From Platycnemis pennipes (Eukaryota > Arthropoda > Insecta > Odonata > Platycnemididae): DNA of 64,000 bases. Location of the stretch: NCBI GenBank assembly GCA_933228895.1, contig OW121853.1, positions 127,785,275-127,849,274 of the forward strand. Reading direction: 5' to 3'. Both the position numbers and the translations under genes were made by a program. The notes beneath the pieces are model-generated. The model saw only the letters and a program-made list of their open reading frames with translations. It was not told where the DNA came from and did no database searches. Of this stretch, positions 1 to 10,880 are shown in pieces. Numbering within the stretch: the stretch's first letter is position 1; each line of letters begins with the position of its first letter.

Positions 1-570
1 CCACATCTTTTTGTTGTCCACTTACAATTAGCGTGGATAGCGCGACTTGCCTTTTTCTCTCCACTTGGCCCTTGTAGGTACTCCTTGTACTCATCCTGTC
101 TAACTTTTACATCAACAAATGTACACGAACCAAGTTAACCCTTACACAAGTAGGACAGTAGCAAACATACGGTTGTGTACAGTGCTGCCTTTTCCATTTG
201 CGGCAATATCTATTACTTCGATTCAAAAATATAATCACGAGACTTTCCCAAAATTTTCTTTAGTGTCCTTCGTTCATCGCACGCGCAGCATTTTAGACTG
301 CAAATCGCTTCCCTAGGGAAACCAACATTCTATATCGGTGCAAGGAAAGAACTCAAGGCATGTAGTCATTTAAAGGAGCACAGAGACCGAAAGGGAATTG
401 ACGGGAGCGAAAGATGTGAGAATAAACTAAACCGAAGAGAAAAAGAAAAAATGCCAGAGTCACATATGCCACAGTTCCATTTATCGCAGGGACGGCACTA
501 AAGACTTACTAGCTCCTTCGGAAATATAGTAAGGTGACAAGGTTCTCAACTTCGAGTAAAAATAGGAGAT
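1..570. other. No recognisable feature
   Basis: AT-rich sequence. Short open frames (for example 119-316 on the plus strand) have no recognisable motif and look like chance frames. Confidence 0.5.
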
Positions 571-574
571 ATCA

Positions 575-870
575 TCCCTAAACCTAAAGATAAGATTCCC
601 TCTAATGCACGAAGATGAAATAGAATGTAGGTGTGGGAAATCTTATATCGGCCTAGCTGGGAGAGCAATTGAATGTTGAGTTAAGAAGCACCAGGGGTCC
701 CCCTACGAACAGAAGAAGTTCAGCGTCTCCTCAATTTACTGGTCTGAGGCAGGACATAAAATTGAGTTCGACCAAACCTAAAAGAGTGGTGTCCTGAGAA
801 AGTCGCTATCTCCCAGGCTGATCAGAGAGGCCGTAGAGATAATGAAACTTCCATCGTAAGGGTGGGCAAG
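575..870 (+). pseudogene. Penelope-like element GIY-YIG endonuclease remnant
   Basis: Conceptual translation gives PKDKIPSN, then a cysteine pair with IECRCGKSYIGLAGRAIEC, then VKKHQ, EAGHKIEF and, after a frame change, RLIREAVEIMKL. This order (pre-endonuclease lysine-rich segment, C-x-C, YIG, GR, H, then a REA-EI helix) is typical of the C-terminal GIY-YIG endonuclease of Penelope-like retroelements, which nicks DNA to prime reverse transcription. The frame is broken by stop codons and at least one shift, and the reverse-transcriptase part is absent, so this is a dead 5'-truncated copy. The assignment rests on motif order remembered from the family, not on an alignment. Confidence 0.6.
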
Positions 871-1395
871 GACTCGACCTAGGTTGGAGTGTGGTAAGGG
901 GAAAAGTTGGACCACAGCGAGGATCGAACAACCGGTGTACTGAGGTGAATCAGCGTCCAGCAGCTCAACACAAACTACTAAGGAAATTGCAACCACATAC
1001 ATATAAAACCAAAAAATAGCAACAAAATGCATAATTAGGAAAAATAATTTTTTGCCTGAATTTGCACCCCGGATGAGGGGTGAAGCTGTCCCATAAGAGC
1101 TACCAACGTGAGTTAATGTGCCGGAAATGACATTCACCTATTACCGTCAGTAGTGATTTTAATTTACCACACTATTACTGTATCCTGTATCATAAGGCAT
1201 TGCTTTTAAAACAATTTAATCTTTAATTTTGATAAAAATAATCACCCGTGCTGCAGTAAATGTATTTGACATTTAGGTTTTAAATACTCATGTATGATGG
1301 TTCACCCCTTGCCAATCATTTGGTAGCAGTTTGCAGTATGTTATGCAATGTAAAAACGTCCCTTATGGTGGTATTGCCTGACTGGTTGTATCAAT
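871..1395. other. Unrecognised spacer
   Basis: Nothing recognised. The minus-strand frame 778-1137 overlaps the PLE remnant in the opposite sense and has no family motif. Confidence 0.4.
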
Positions 1396-2136
1396 TGTAT
1401 GTTACAATCACAAAAGATTTATCGTGGGGAAGACAAATCCGGGAAATATGCGGCCGAGCGAAGAGAAAGCTATGATTTATAAAAAGAGTACTTGGGAAAT
1501 GTGATGAGAAGACAAAAGAGCGATGTTACTTTTCACTAGTTAGGCCCGACCTTGAGTATGCAGCCAGTGTATGGGATCCGAATGAATTAGGTTTGATGAG
1601 AGAACTAGACAGTGTGCAGCGTAGAGCAGCTAGGTGCCTTAAAAGGTGTTACGATATTTTGAGTAGTGTATCAGAATTAATACAAGAATGAGGGTGGGAA
1701 TCATTATCAGAGCGTAGATTAAAGTACAGATTAAATCTATTAGAGAAATTTCAATCGGATAGCTTTACTGAAGATGTTAGGTACATATTAAAAAAACCGG
1801 CGTATCATGCTAGATTCGACCAGAAAAATAAGATTAGAGAGATAGATTGTCGTACTGATATATTCAAAATGTCATTTTTCCAGCGTACTATAAGAGAACA
1901 GACTAGGCAGCATAGCAAAGGGATATGTAGAGGAAATATTTTAGTCTGTAGTGCATGATGCATGTACTAACCCCTTAAATACTATAGATACTAACAATCT
2001 AGTTGCATGAGACCCTATAGTTGCTTGTTTTGCATGTTAGTAGTGCATGCTTGGTGATCTTCACCCCTGCCACACACCCTCACGGTGGCTTGCAGGGTAT
2101 CGTGTAATTGTAGATGCAGATGTAGATTACATTACA
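1396..2136 (+). mobile_element. LINE-B copy, 5'-truncated CR1/L2-like retrotransposon
   Basis: The copy starts inside the reverse-transcriptase thumb (VTITKDLSWGRQIREICG) and runs through the C-terminal block: FIKRVLGKCDEKTKERCYFS, LVRPDLEYAASVWDPNELG, the basic VQRRAAR segment, LSERRLKYRLNLLEKFQ and KIREIDCRTDIFKMSFF. Several stops interrupt it. The subfamily-B 3' UTR (GTGCATGATGCATG words) follows, then the shared terminus CCACACACCCT with GGTGGCTTGCAGGGTAT, and a degraded (GTAGAT)n tail at about 2105-2130. The 5' truncation with an intact 3' end is what target-primed reverse transcription produces. The clade cannot be settled by eye; CR1/L2/Daphne are all possible. Confidence 0.85.
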
Positions 2137-2215
2137 CCCACTGTACATTTGAAAGAGCGCTCATGAGGATATTTAAAACGAAAAACGTAAGTTATATACA
2201 CTTACTATCTTTCTA

Positions 2216-2395
2216 ATGGCACACGAACGCATTACAAAAATCGAGAGTGGGTTCCATCATGAAGATGATTTTGGGGTCGAAGTCCCATGGCTCACCGAGA
2301 GAGTCCTCGGACTAAGAGAATGGCAGCAAGCACGGGCACGTCAACAGCGTGCCTACGAAAACCAAAGTCGAACCACAGAACGTCTCAGCCAGTAA
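2216..2395 (+). CDS. Small hypothetical ORF (59 aa), coding-like
   Basis: An ATG-to-TAA frame of 59 codons, immediately followed by another ATG at 2396. The peptide is strongly charged and glutamine/arginine-rich in its second half (a REWQQARARQQRAYENQ run). Base composition is more balanced than in the flanks. I do not recognise a family. It lies just beyond the 3' tail of the LINE-B copy, so it is not part of that element. It could be an exon piece, a fragment of another transposon or chance. Confidence 0.2.
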   Translation: MAHERITKIESGFHHEDDFGVEVPWLTERVLGLREWQQARARQQRAYENQSRTTERLSQ

Positions 2396-3400
2396 ATGAA
2401 AAACAAGATTACAAGGATAATATTGGACTATCTTACATCATTTGACATAGAGAAGGCAAAGGGAGCTTGGAGAAGAGATTCTTCGTTTCATCCGCGATTA
2501 ACCACATTAGATTGTAGTCCCAACCTTCTGGATGGCCATTTGCATTCACAGGCAAATTTATACCTTAATAAAATGAAAATAGAATTTTAAAACTAATTAA
2601 CCTGTCCGTATTTAAATCAAAGGCGGGTTTTACTTCCGCAAAACTTCTAAGAAGTTGATCATTTGAAAAATACTTATAGTATAATTCTGTTAATATATAA
2701 TTCTGATATATGTAATTCGGTTGATAAAAATAGATTTGCGCTATGTAAAAAATATCCTAATCTTAAAATAAAATGCGGTACCTTTATGTACTAGCGTAAT
2801 ACTAATAGTGTCCGAAATATTGATGAAAGCAAGACCTTTTTTTACTAGCCCCACTCCGCTTTCGTCTCCTACAGTATATCAGAAGAAGAAAAAAACGCGA
2901 GACATAAGAGTCATATAGAGGATAGAAGTATGTCGCCAGGTTCGCGTTGATGGCTGTGACTCGAAATAGCAAAGGAATAACAAATAATACCCGAGTGACG
3001 CGCCACTGAAATATGGTATGCTTTGGTGGAGATATATGTCCCCCTTTTCAAGGCTCTATCGGCTGTATGATGATGATCCCACACATTCTCTCCGCCACAG
3101 ATACGGGATAAAATAGCAGGAAGCAGTGATTTACTCCTGTCTCTCATTTTAAACTTTTTTTGAGATTTCCCTTCTCCAAGTCGAGCCAAGCAGCGTTAGC
3201 AACCAGAAGTCTTGTGACTTGGGGAGAATATAACACACGCTCAAGGTACTTGCTTCAATTTAGTTCTCCTCTAATGCCATAATGCGATCTTCTCTTTTAT
3301 AGTTGAGCATTGGACTTTCCCCTCCATGACACACAGTAAAAGCTTCTAAACGTTTCTCTCTGTATTTGATAGGTTGTATATTAGATAATTTCCTTAATAA
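2396..3400. other. Unrecognised region
   Basis: AT-rich spacer with short frames (2396-2590 plus, 2911-3189 minus) that carry no recognisable motif. Confidence 0.4.
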
Positions 3401-3404
3401 CACT

Positions 3405-4175
3405 ACAGGTAAACACATACGTGAAATAATGGGTCAAGCGAATCGTAAACTGGGATTCGTCAAAATAGTACTGGGCAAATGTGACGATCATGTACGAGAA
3501 ATCAGCTACATTTTCTCATTGTAAGACCTCATTTGGAATATGCTGCCAGTGTATGGGATCCCTACGAAATCGGTCTAAATAACGAACTTGAACGTGTGAA
3601 GCGAAGATCGGCAAGATTTGTAAAGGGAAGGTATGATAGCTTTATTAGCGTAACCAGTCTATTAAATGAATTAAATTGGGAATCATTGTCAGATCGCAGG
3701 TTGAAATTAAGACTTAAACCCTTAAACAAATTCCAAGACCATATTTTCAGTGATGATGTTAAAAATATTTTGCGGACCCCAACTTACTATGGTAGACTAG
3801 ACCATAATCACAAAATTAGAGAAATTGATTGCCGAACTGACAGATTCAAAATGTCCTTTTTTCCTCGTACTATTAGGGATATGAATAACGTTAAATATAT
3901 CCAGTACGAGTGTAGTAATGGCAGCAATAATATTGGTAGCTGCATGTTGGTATAAGGACTTAAAGCTAACCCAACTAACGGCATGTTTTTGCATGTATGT
4001 TTTGCTAATTTTATCTTTTCTTTAAATATCGTAGCTTTGAACAGTACCTATACAAGCACTAATCCTTTTTTATGCATGATATGTAGTGCATGTTTGGTGA
4101 GAGTTCACCCCCTGCCACACACCTATATGGTGGCTTCCAGGGTATTATGTAGATGTAGATGTACAGTTAACTTCA
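3405..4175 (+). mobile_element. LINE-A copy, 5'-truncated CR1/L2-like retrotransposon
   Basis: Begins near KHIREIMGQANRKLGFVK and keeps an uninterrupted 140-codon C-terminal frame at 3533-3955: MEYAASVWDPYEIGLNNELE, the VKRRSARFVKGRYD basic segment, SVTSLLNELNWESLSDRRLK, YYGRLDHNHKIREIDCRTDR and FKMSFFPRTIRDMN. This is the domain after the reverse-transcriptase palm in CR1/Jockey-group LINEs. Subfamily A differs from B in lacking the REQ-rich C-terminus and in its 3' UTR (AGCATGTTTTTGCATG words). The end is the shared hairpin block and ATGTAGATGTAGATGTA at about 4150-4168. It is one of the better-preserved LINE-A copies but lacks catalytic motifs, so it is not autonomous. Confidence 0.88.
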
Positions 4176-4670
4176 GAATACCCGCGCGCGCATTATCCGG
4201 GCAGCGCATTGTCCGTGCATCGCCAATCTATTCAGTGTTACGGCAGTGGTCTCAAAGGCAAGTAAAATTTTGTTATTTTCCTCCAACCGTGGCTTTCGCT
4301 ACGGCCCTATCGACTAGTGTGATGTCTTACTCCAGGCTTCGTACCGCAACACGAGGCTTGCGAACATTTGAATGCGGTCGGGACAGCTCTACTGGATTTT
4401 TTTATTCCATATAACACTATTATGTACAGCGAGGATCTTTTCATCGACTGATGGTGTTATTTTCTTAGGGAGTATATTTATTTTGGCGGCGCAGCGTAGA
4501 GAAATGTATCCGGAAAGAACCAAACATCGGAGTATCCGTGTTATCCGAGTATCCGTGCACCCTTCACCAGCACGGAAAATCGGGAGATTACCGTATTGCA
4601 AAATTATTAAATTGCATCGAAAAAGCATGCATTTCTTTCGAAAGCGACCATTTAGCATATTATTATTAAT
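4176..4670. other. Unrecognised spacer
   Basis: Overlapping frames on both strands at 4372-4677 have no recognisable family and look like chance overlap. Confidence 0.35.
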
Positions 4671-4671
4671 T

Positions 4672-5556
4672 TATTGACACATTACATTTACAGTTCACAG
4701 CATTATATACAGCTACATGTAAATTGGTGTCTCGTCATAGGTGAAATCACAAGTGAACAATACAAAGCCATACATTACATAAATTAGCTGCCTTCATTCA
4801 GAAAATCATTTACAGTACTATAATAACTTTTTAAATCAACATAGACTTTATTTTCATTAACAATCTTTTGTCAGTACTCTGTTATTTGTACATAGTTTTC
4901 CCATCATGCAATTGTGGATTTTTACTCCCATGTGATAGGGGGAGTTTCCAACAGCTTTCAATCGGTGCATTGGTAAATCATACAGATGCTTTATCCTTGT
5001 GTCATGATCATGTTCCATTTTATTTTGAATGAATAAATTTTGATGCTCTATAACATATTTCATTATTTCATAAAAACACTATGAGGGTAATGCCAATATT
5101 TTCAATTTTTTGAATGAGGGCCTGCATCATTCTCGCGAGTTGCTTCTTGTGATTAAACGGATGCATCTCTTTTGCAACCTGAAAATCTTTTCCCATCCAC
5201 TTGCTACCCCCCAGAGTGTTGTCCCGTATTTGAGTGTTGGGTATATGTAACCATAATACACAGTGCATCTGGTAGGTAGACAGGCACCATGCATGACAAA
5301 GCATAGCAGGCTCCTTTATGACGGACTGATATACTTCTTATTTGGTCTCTCCATTGTATGGTTTCATATATCTGCGCACCAAGAATTTTAACATTATTTG
5401 ATTTGACATTCTGGAGTCCTGCATTTTCAAAATCCTTAGAGCAATTATTTTTGTTCTGAGCCATCTTAAAAGTAATTAGGTTGGTTTTTGAAACGTTAAG
5501 TTTCAAGCTACATAACACTTTAACAAGCCTACATAACGCTTTAACGTGCATAATGT
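4672..5556 (-). mobile_element. Jockey-like LINE remnant (RT C-terminal region and 3' end)
   Basis: Read on the minus strand, fragments in changing frames follow the order of a Jockey/BEL-like LINE polyprotein C-terminus: LNVSKTNLITFKMAQNK (KT-N-F motif after the palm), VKILGAQIYETIQWRDQI (V-FLG-x-D-x-W motif), a Y-x-L helix, then IEHQNLFIQNKMEHDHDTR (the H-H/D-TR motif seen in capsid-less arthropod LINEs), MGVKIHN and a terminal YYSTVNDFL. The final hydrophobic Y-S-x-DFL is a common end of these proteins. Multiple frameshifts and stops make it dead. The 3' UTR is estimated to reach about 4672. Clade assignment is by motif only. Confidence 0.68.
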
Positions 5557-6595
5557 TACGCTATTTTTTTTGCATAAAATGATTTCGCGCAAAAGCATGA
5601 TGCTGGCGAAAGGTTTTTGGGATTTCTAAAAATGCTGAGCGCTAAAGTAAAATGAGAAAATCATCAAAGTTTCGTAGCAATTTGTGCGGAAAGAAGAATT
5701 TTTACTGCCAAAAACTAATCTCGGCAGAGGTAAAGTAAATGCGTGATGGTATTTTATCTTGAGATATCTCGTTGGCGATGACTCGTTCGGTGACAATGGT
5801 TTGCCGCGTTGCGGGTATCTCTGGGAGGGAGAGGGTGGGAGAGGGTGGGGGAGAGAAAGAGAGGGGGTGGGCCTTGGGGACTCTGATTTTTTGCAAGGAG
5901 TGGGGCATGAGATTAAGATGGGTTGGGGCGGGCGGCTGTAAAAAATGACCTCGGGGAGAAGAGGCGCTGCGTAAGCGTTTGCTTCGGCTAAAAGATTCCC
6001 CGCTCCCCAGAGGAGCAAAAACCATAATCGCGCCCGCTTTAGGAAAAGGCTGCGATTTGCGATGGAAGGTTCGGCGTAGAGGTCAAGGGGTCGCGCACGA
6101 GGGTCACCGTGAGGCCATCCGTTTACATTAAAGTCACAGCGGGGTTGATTCGGGAATTAATTTGGCTTCCGCCCTCTCTTTAAGATTCCCTCCCCTCTCC
6201 TTATCTCCTGGGGCGGAGAAAAATATCGTCTCGTCCACCTGGTTGAGTAAGACCCTTGGAGTGGCAAAAAGTGATTGCTGCCGGGCAATGTCGGCACGTG
6301 ACCTTTTCGACCCTCTTTGGAAGGGCACAGAGGCACCAATTTCCGATTCGTCACCACTGCTCTCGGCACCCCTGCCACCAAGTGCCATTGGACGAGCCGT
6401 AATTCCAGGGGTAGTTTAAACATGGGCCCTCTCGGACGCATGTCGTTTTAGACTTGTGAAAGGAATTTCTTTACTGCATAGCGTGTAGATGTGAAGGTAT
6501 CTGTAGCTTCAGGTTTATGAAACTAATAAACATAACTTGGTATATCGCAAGTAGTGCTTTGCAAACTTCTATTATTTTCAGCAGTAAAATTTAAG
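5557..6595. other. GC- and purine-rich island, no gene recognised
   Basis: From about 5760 to 6430 the composition shifts to GC-rich with a G/A-rich strand (5818-5880). Overlapping frames exist in several phases and both strands, typical of low-complexity GC-rich DNA rather than a gene. It contains no transposon signature and could be a CpG-island-like regulatory segment. Confidence 0.35.
5818..5882 (+). repeat. Purine-rich GGGA/GAGGG tract
   Basis: Repeated GAGGGTGGGAGAGGGTGGGG-type runs give four or more closely spaced G-triplets on the plus strand, with G-quadruplex potential. Confidence 0.6.
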
Positions 6596-6916
6596 TCATC
6601 ATTATCAATCAGCAATCCTGAGATTGGTTTGACGCAGCTCTCCGCCCAATTCTCCTACCAGCCAATCTTTTCATAGTTTCTTATTTCTTCTCTTTCACGT
6701 CCTTCTTCACTTGTTTTCTATATCTCATACAAGGTCTTCCACTGCCATTCTTCCCATTCCCTTGTCCTTCGACATTTGTCTTCAGCAGGCCATCATGCCT
6801 CATGATATGTCCGATTAAATTGTCCAGTATTCTTCATCGGGTTTTCATATTACTTCTTATTTCTCCTACTCTTCTAAGGACTTCCTCGTTATTTACTCGG
6901 TTGATCCATGTAAATG
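6596..6916 (-). mobile_element. RTE-like LINE C-terminal tail
   Basis: On the minus strand the translation contains WIDQVNNEEVLRRVGE, DNLIGHIMRHDGLLKT, GRPCMRYRKQV and RIGRRAASNQS. This matches the C-terminal tail of RTE/BovB-type endonuclease-reverse-transcriptases (W-D-V-NEEVLRRV, N-IGHILRHD, GRPR). Only about 105 codons are left, so it is a strongly 5'-truncated copy. The 3' end lies near 6596 in a CATCATTATC-like stretch, consistent with a short TGA-type tail. It abuts a SINE on its other side. Confidence 0.72.
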
Positions 6917-6921
6917 TGATT

Positions 6922-7168
6922 ATGTGGTGGCCTAGTGAGTAGAGCATTTAATTCGAGCGTAGGGTCCGGGGTTCAAACCAAGAGCAGAGGCCTTTCTGGA
7001 CACCCGCACCTAATGTGTGAGAACTTTGTGACAATTCGCAGGTGGCCCAGGGAAAGAAATTGGCCCCTTTAGCCTAAATGTGTGAACTTCACACGCCAGT
7101 GGCTTAGTACGGGGTGAGACTTCTACCCTCGCCTCTGAAAAACCAACCATCGGTTTAAACACTAATCT
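6922..7168 (+). mobile_element. tRNA-derived SINE, family 2 (diverged copy)
   Basis: The tRNA-like head has an A-box-like GTGGCCTAGTGAGTAGAGC and a B box GGGGTTCAAACC. The body matches the copy at 25383-25620: the CAAGGTGGCCCAGGGAAAG-like block, TGTGTGAACTTCACACGCC, and GTGGCTTAGTACGGGGT. RNA polymerase III promoter boxes plus a shared unrelated body define a SINE rather than a tRNA gene. Confidence 0.75.
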
Positions 7169-9055
7169 TATTTAAGTAAGCTTTGCTCTTTTATTTTGAG
7201 ACCTCCTTTTGCAAGATGCTTGCCTTGACGATGAAGCACGCTAAGAAAATACTTTTCATTTTGAGTTTAAGGGTGAAACCTGCCATAATTTGGCATACAC
7301 TTGTAAAAAAAGTTCAAACCAACATTTTTCTGCTATTCAATTACTAAGCAAACCTTAAACTTTAAAATTAGAACTTCAAGTTAACACTTCAGTTGACATT
7401 CTTGGAAAAATAAACTTGCCTTCCACCTGCATACGAGCGAATAAAGACGCTGTAGCAACCATATTGAGGCTGCTGTGGAGTTACAGATGGAGTTTGCTCT
7501 GAACGGATGAGACCCTGGAAATATGATCATGTCGTCTATCAAAAAAGTGATTTTCTGCTCGAGGAAGAGCTACGCACTGTTGTAGCTCTAAGAGTGCAAA
7601 GTGTTTATCAGGTATTAAGAACACTTAACATCAAGGCAGGTAAAAAAGCCTTTTAAATCGGAGAACATTGGAGTTCATTTCTCAGACGAGATGTTTTGTA
7701 TCTTTTTGCAGTGAGTTGGTAGGACAGATTATGAAGACAATGATTGACGCGGATAATGCATGGAGGACCTATTAAAATTCGGCAATTGTACATTGTTTCA
7801 GCCATTACCCTAAAAGTGAAATATATCTATATCAGAGGATATTAATCTATGGTAATCGCATGCCCATATGGTGTGGTGATTATTTGAAAAATAAATATAA
7901 TTCCGAGCCAAGTTCTCACATCCCTATTTTCGGGGCATCTCACGATGGTTCTTTAGCCACACCATCTCATTCCTATCGCTTTTGATCCACGTGGGCGAAC
8001 ACTGGGTCTCAAACCTGAGCTCTACAGCCCCGGCTACTGAATACGGTAATCAATATAACGGGATAGAGTTTCATGGCATTAATTTTACCAGGTTTTGAAA
8101 GGAAAATAAATATTTTATTGTTATTTCCACAAGAGGAAAGCGGTTTATGTGAGTCCATTGTTACTAATCCTCCACTGATTATTTATGTAACTAAAAAAAC
8201 GGAAGTTGTTCTCTCCGATACGGTCTTCGTAAGCTTTTAACGGGAAAACCGTTTGACAAATTTCAGCGAAATTTAATTTAGTCATTATCTGTGAAAATGT
8301 ATTCAACTATCTCAAAATACCATTTATCTCAACATACTCAGCATATAATTTTGAAATTTTACTCATAAAAATATATTATGCAAACAGTAAGATTTTCCAG
8401 TTTTAGGTAATGCAATAAGTAATATCTTCTTTCGCTCGTAACTCAAAATAACTAAATATTCACTGATCCTGCTCTTTTTTTCTCTTTTGAAGAACAAGCT
8501 AAACAATATCTTATTCTTGCAATCGTTTAATGCCACGAAATTCAGATTTCCTGAAATTTTTAATTTGCGTCGAAATGTTCCTTTTAATCGCTCTCCTTCG
8601 AGTGGTACTAAGGCCACTGCAATTTCAGAAGAAGTAACATTTTGGCTCTTCTTACATATGTTAATATAATAATATGGCCTTTTTTCATAATTATGAATAA
8701 ATAAACCGTTGAATATCATTGAATTAAAGCGTGGTTATGTGACAGATTATAGATGTTGCTGAGTGAAATACGGATTAGTACAGTTGAAATAAATATCGTT
8801 TTGCCGAAATATTGATAAATAAATGCCTTTTTCATCTAGGGTATAGCAGTGTAAAAAAGTTCTGACCATAACTGGCTTGCTTTCAGGTGTTGTTAGTGTT
8901 GGCAATGGTGCAATGAAATAATCTTTAAAAATATCTCAAATAAATATGTAAGTGCGCCTAAATACGCAGGAATTCCTGCTATGTATTTAAAATAGCTTAA
9001 TTCATGCCGTCCATTAGCCAGTAGATCAAAATACAATTTTACTTCCATGAAATAT
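7169..9055. other. AT-rich region without recognised genes
   Basis: No transposon motif found. The 118-codon minus frame at 8363-8719 is lysine- and leucine-rich with no recognisable domain. A possible decayed tRNA-like segment lies on the minus strand at about 7965-8040 (GAGCTCAGGTTTGAGACCC resembles a B box), but no A box is clear. Confidence 0.4.
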
Positions 9056-9057
9056 CC

Positions 9058-9270
9058 TTAGGAAGATAATCTTATGCCACTGGTAACAATTTTGGTCTTC
9101 AAAATGCCCATATCATGCACAAGGGCATAAGAAATGCAATGTTTTGTTAATTGGTATGAATAGGTGAGACCTAATCCTTCCCAAGGAATTATCAATACAT
9201 CTGGTTTCATTGTTACACGTAAGCTAGCATGCATATTAACCCCTTATCTGTCTTGTAATCTCCTTGGTTT
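9058..9270 (+). repeat. Dispersed repeat R1, copy 1
   Basis: Shares with 12150-12360 an ordered set of words: TTATG-CACCACTG/GCCACTG, CTAATCCTTCCC, TTTCATTGTTACACG versus TTCATTGTCACCCG, TAAGCTAGCATG versus TAGGCCAGAATTTG, and CTTGGTTTC. Same orientation, roughly 60-70% similar by eye. Class unknown. Confidence 0.45.
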
Positions 9271-9304
9271 CTCTTAGTCCGACTGATCTGGAAGACTATT
9301 CCAG

Positions 9305-9648
9305 GGGATCGGGTTGGTGTTGTGGCTAGACTACTGGCCTCCCATCCCGAGGGCCCGGGTTCGATTCCCGGCAGTGGCGGATTTTTCAGTGGAAAACCGG
9401 TCCCCACTTGAGTGCCTAGTGGAGGGCATCTCAAGTACAGTACTCCGTCCGTCGGATGGGACGTTAAGCCGTGGTCCCCTTGGCGCCTTTCGTTAAGAGT
9501 AGGCTAATGCCGACGCCGGGTTTCTCTCCACCCTTCCTCCGTTCCCTAAAAACTCCTACCATTACCCAATTACCCCACCTATCCTATATGGCACAAATGA
9601 CCTCAGCTGTCGGTCGCCTCCCCTAAATAACCTTCAAATCAAAGACTA
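9305..9648 (+). mobile_element. tRNA-derived SINE, family 1, with conserved central domain
   Basis: The head has A box TGGTGTTGTGGCTAG and a perfect B box GGTTCGATTCC at about 9358. Downstream, 9450-9480 carries CGGATGGGACGTTAAGCCGT followed by GGTCCCC. From memory this block resembles the conserved central (Meta-type) domain found in SINEs of many invertebrates; I cannot confirm that by alignment. The 3' part ends near CCTAAATAACCTTCAAATC. This is the most complete SINE in the window. Confidence 0.8.
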
Positions 9649-10275
9649 TTACAATTCTTGGAAACGCCCGAATTCGACTGCTGGGGGTTGATATCCGTTT
9701 GCATTAGCTTAAATTAGATACAAAATTTCAATATAGAATGTAAGCTGCAGCTTCCGGATTTAAGCTCGGCTCCAGCCCTTTCAGAAAATGTCAACTACTT
9801 ATTATTATGTGTATTAATTATTCATCTTCTTCCGGTAAATTTTAATGAGCCCCGCCACCAATATTTAATAATAAAAAACGAGTCTTCTCTCGTGCCCGCC
9901 TATCCGTCCGTCCATCCGTTTATACGTTCGTCCTCCTTCTATGTTAGAAACGATTCGCTCTAGGGAACTGTACCCTATTTACAGCTAACAGATATATCTT
10001 GGAAAACTATTCCCATTTATTTAAAGGAGCAGGTTCTTTTCATGCGTTTAAATGAAGAGAAAATTCAATTCAAATGCAATTACGTGTTTTTATCTGTATA
10101 AATTAGATTTCTCATTTTTGGTGAAGAAACAAGAGTTTTTTCATCCACTCTGAAAAATACCTAAATGTTTGTCACTTTCCCTCATTCATTTTTACTAACG
10201 ATCAAAGATCCATCAAGTCTAATTTCTGCTATCTTCAAAAACATTTACTAGTTGAGTTTGCACTAAAAGTCATAA
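9649..10275. other. AT-rich spacer
   Basis: No recognised feature. CCGTCC-type short repeats at about 9905-9935 are low complexity. Confidence 0.4.
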
Positions 10276-10279
10276 CTTA

Positions 10280-10880
10280 AATCCATTAAATATCTTGGAA
10301 TAAGATTGACACACAATCTTTCATGGGGCAAACAGGTACGTGAAATAGTGGGTTAAACTAATCGAAACTTGGAATCATCAAAAGAGCACTGGGAAAATAT
10401 GACGATCACGTACGAGAAATTAGCTACTTTTCCCTTGTTAGACCCCATTTGGAATACGCTGCCAGTATGTGAGATCCTTACAAAATAATCTTACACAATG
10501 AACTGGAGCCTGTGCAGCGAGGATCGGCGTGATTTGTAAAGGGACGGTACGATAACTATATTAGCGTAACCAGTCTATTAGATGAATTATAATGGGAATA
10601 ATTGTCAGAACGTATGTTGAAATTTAGATTTAATCTCTTCAATTCTTCCAGATAATATTTTCACTGACGACGTTAAAAACATTTTGAGAACTCCAACTTA
10701 CTATGGTAGACAAGACCATAATCTCAAAATTAGAAATAATATGTGCATTGCCTCCTTTTGGCCTATAGTCTCCTTTTGGCCTATGACCTCCTTTTGGCCA
10801 TGGTCTAACTGACATATTCAAAATGTACTTCTTTCCTCGTACAATTAGGAATATAAATAGCTGTAAATATATCCAATAGC
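10280..10880 (+). mobile_element. LINE-A copy, 5' segment (split by RTE insertion)
   Basis: Starts at KYLGIRLTHNLSWGKQVREI and continues through the DPIWNTLP, YYGRQDHNLKIR and MYFFPRTIRNIN equivalents. The frame is heavily broken. The sequence ends at TATATCCAATA (about 10880), where other LINE-A copies continue with CGAGTGTAG. The continuation is found at about 11470-11722, so the two parts were one copy. An extra 70 bp of tandem repeat sits inside (see 10738-10803). Confidence 0.75.
10738..10803 (+). repeat. Three-copy minisatellite inside LINE-A
   Basis: Three tandem copies of a unit of about 19 bp (CTCCTTTTGGCCTATAGT and variants CTCCTTTTGGCCTATGAC, CTCCTTTTGGCCATGGTC) replace the LINE-A sequence encoding REIDCRTD. 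Other LINE-A copies lack it. Confidence 0.8.

Noticed and set aside
7965..8045. Minus-strand tRNA-like SINE
   Set aside because: Only a B-box-like word (GGTTTGAGACCC) could be seen; no A box and no matching second copy.
8363..8719. 118-codon minus-strand gene
   Set aside because: Low-complexity AT-rich composition and no recognisable domain.
9305..9380. Genuine tRNA gene
   Set aside because: A and B boxes are present, but a SINE body follows, a second copy exists at 14709, and the acceptor stem is not convincing.
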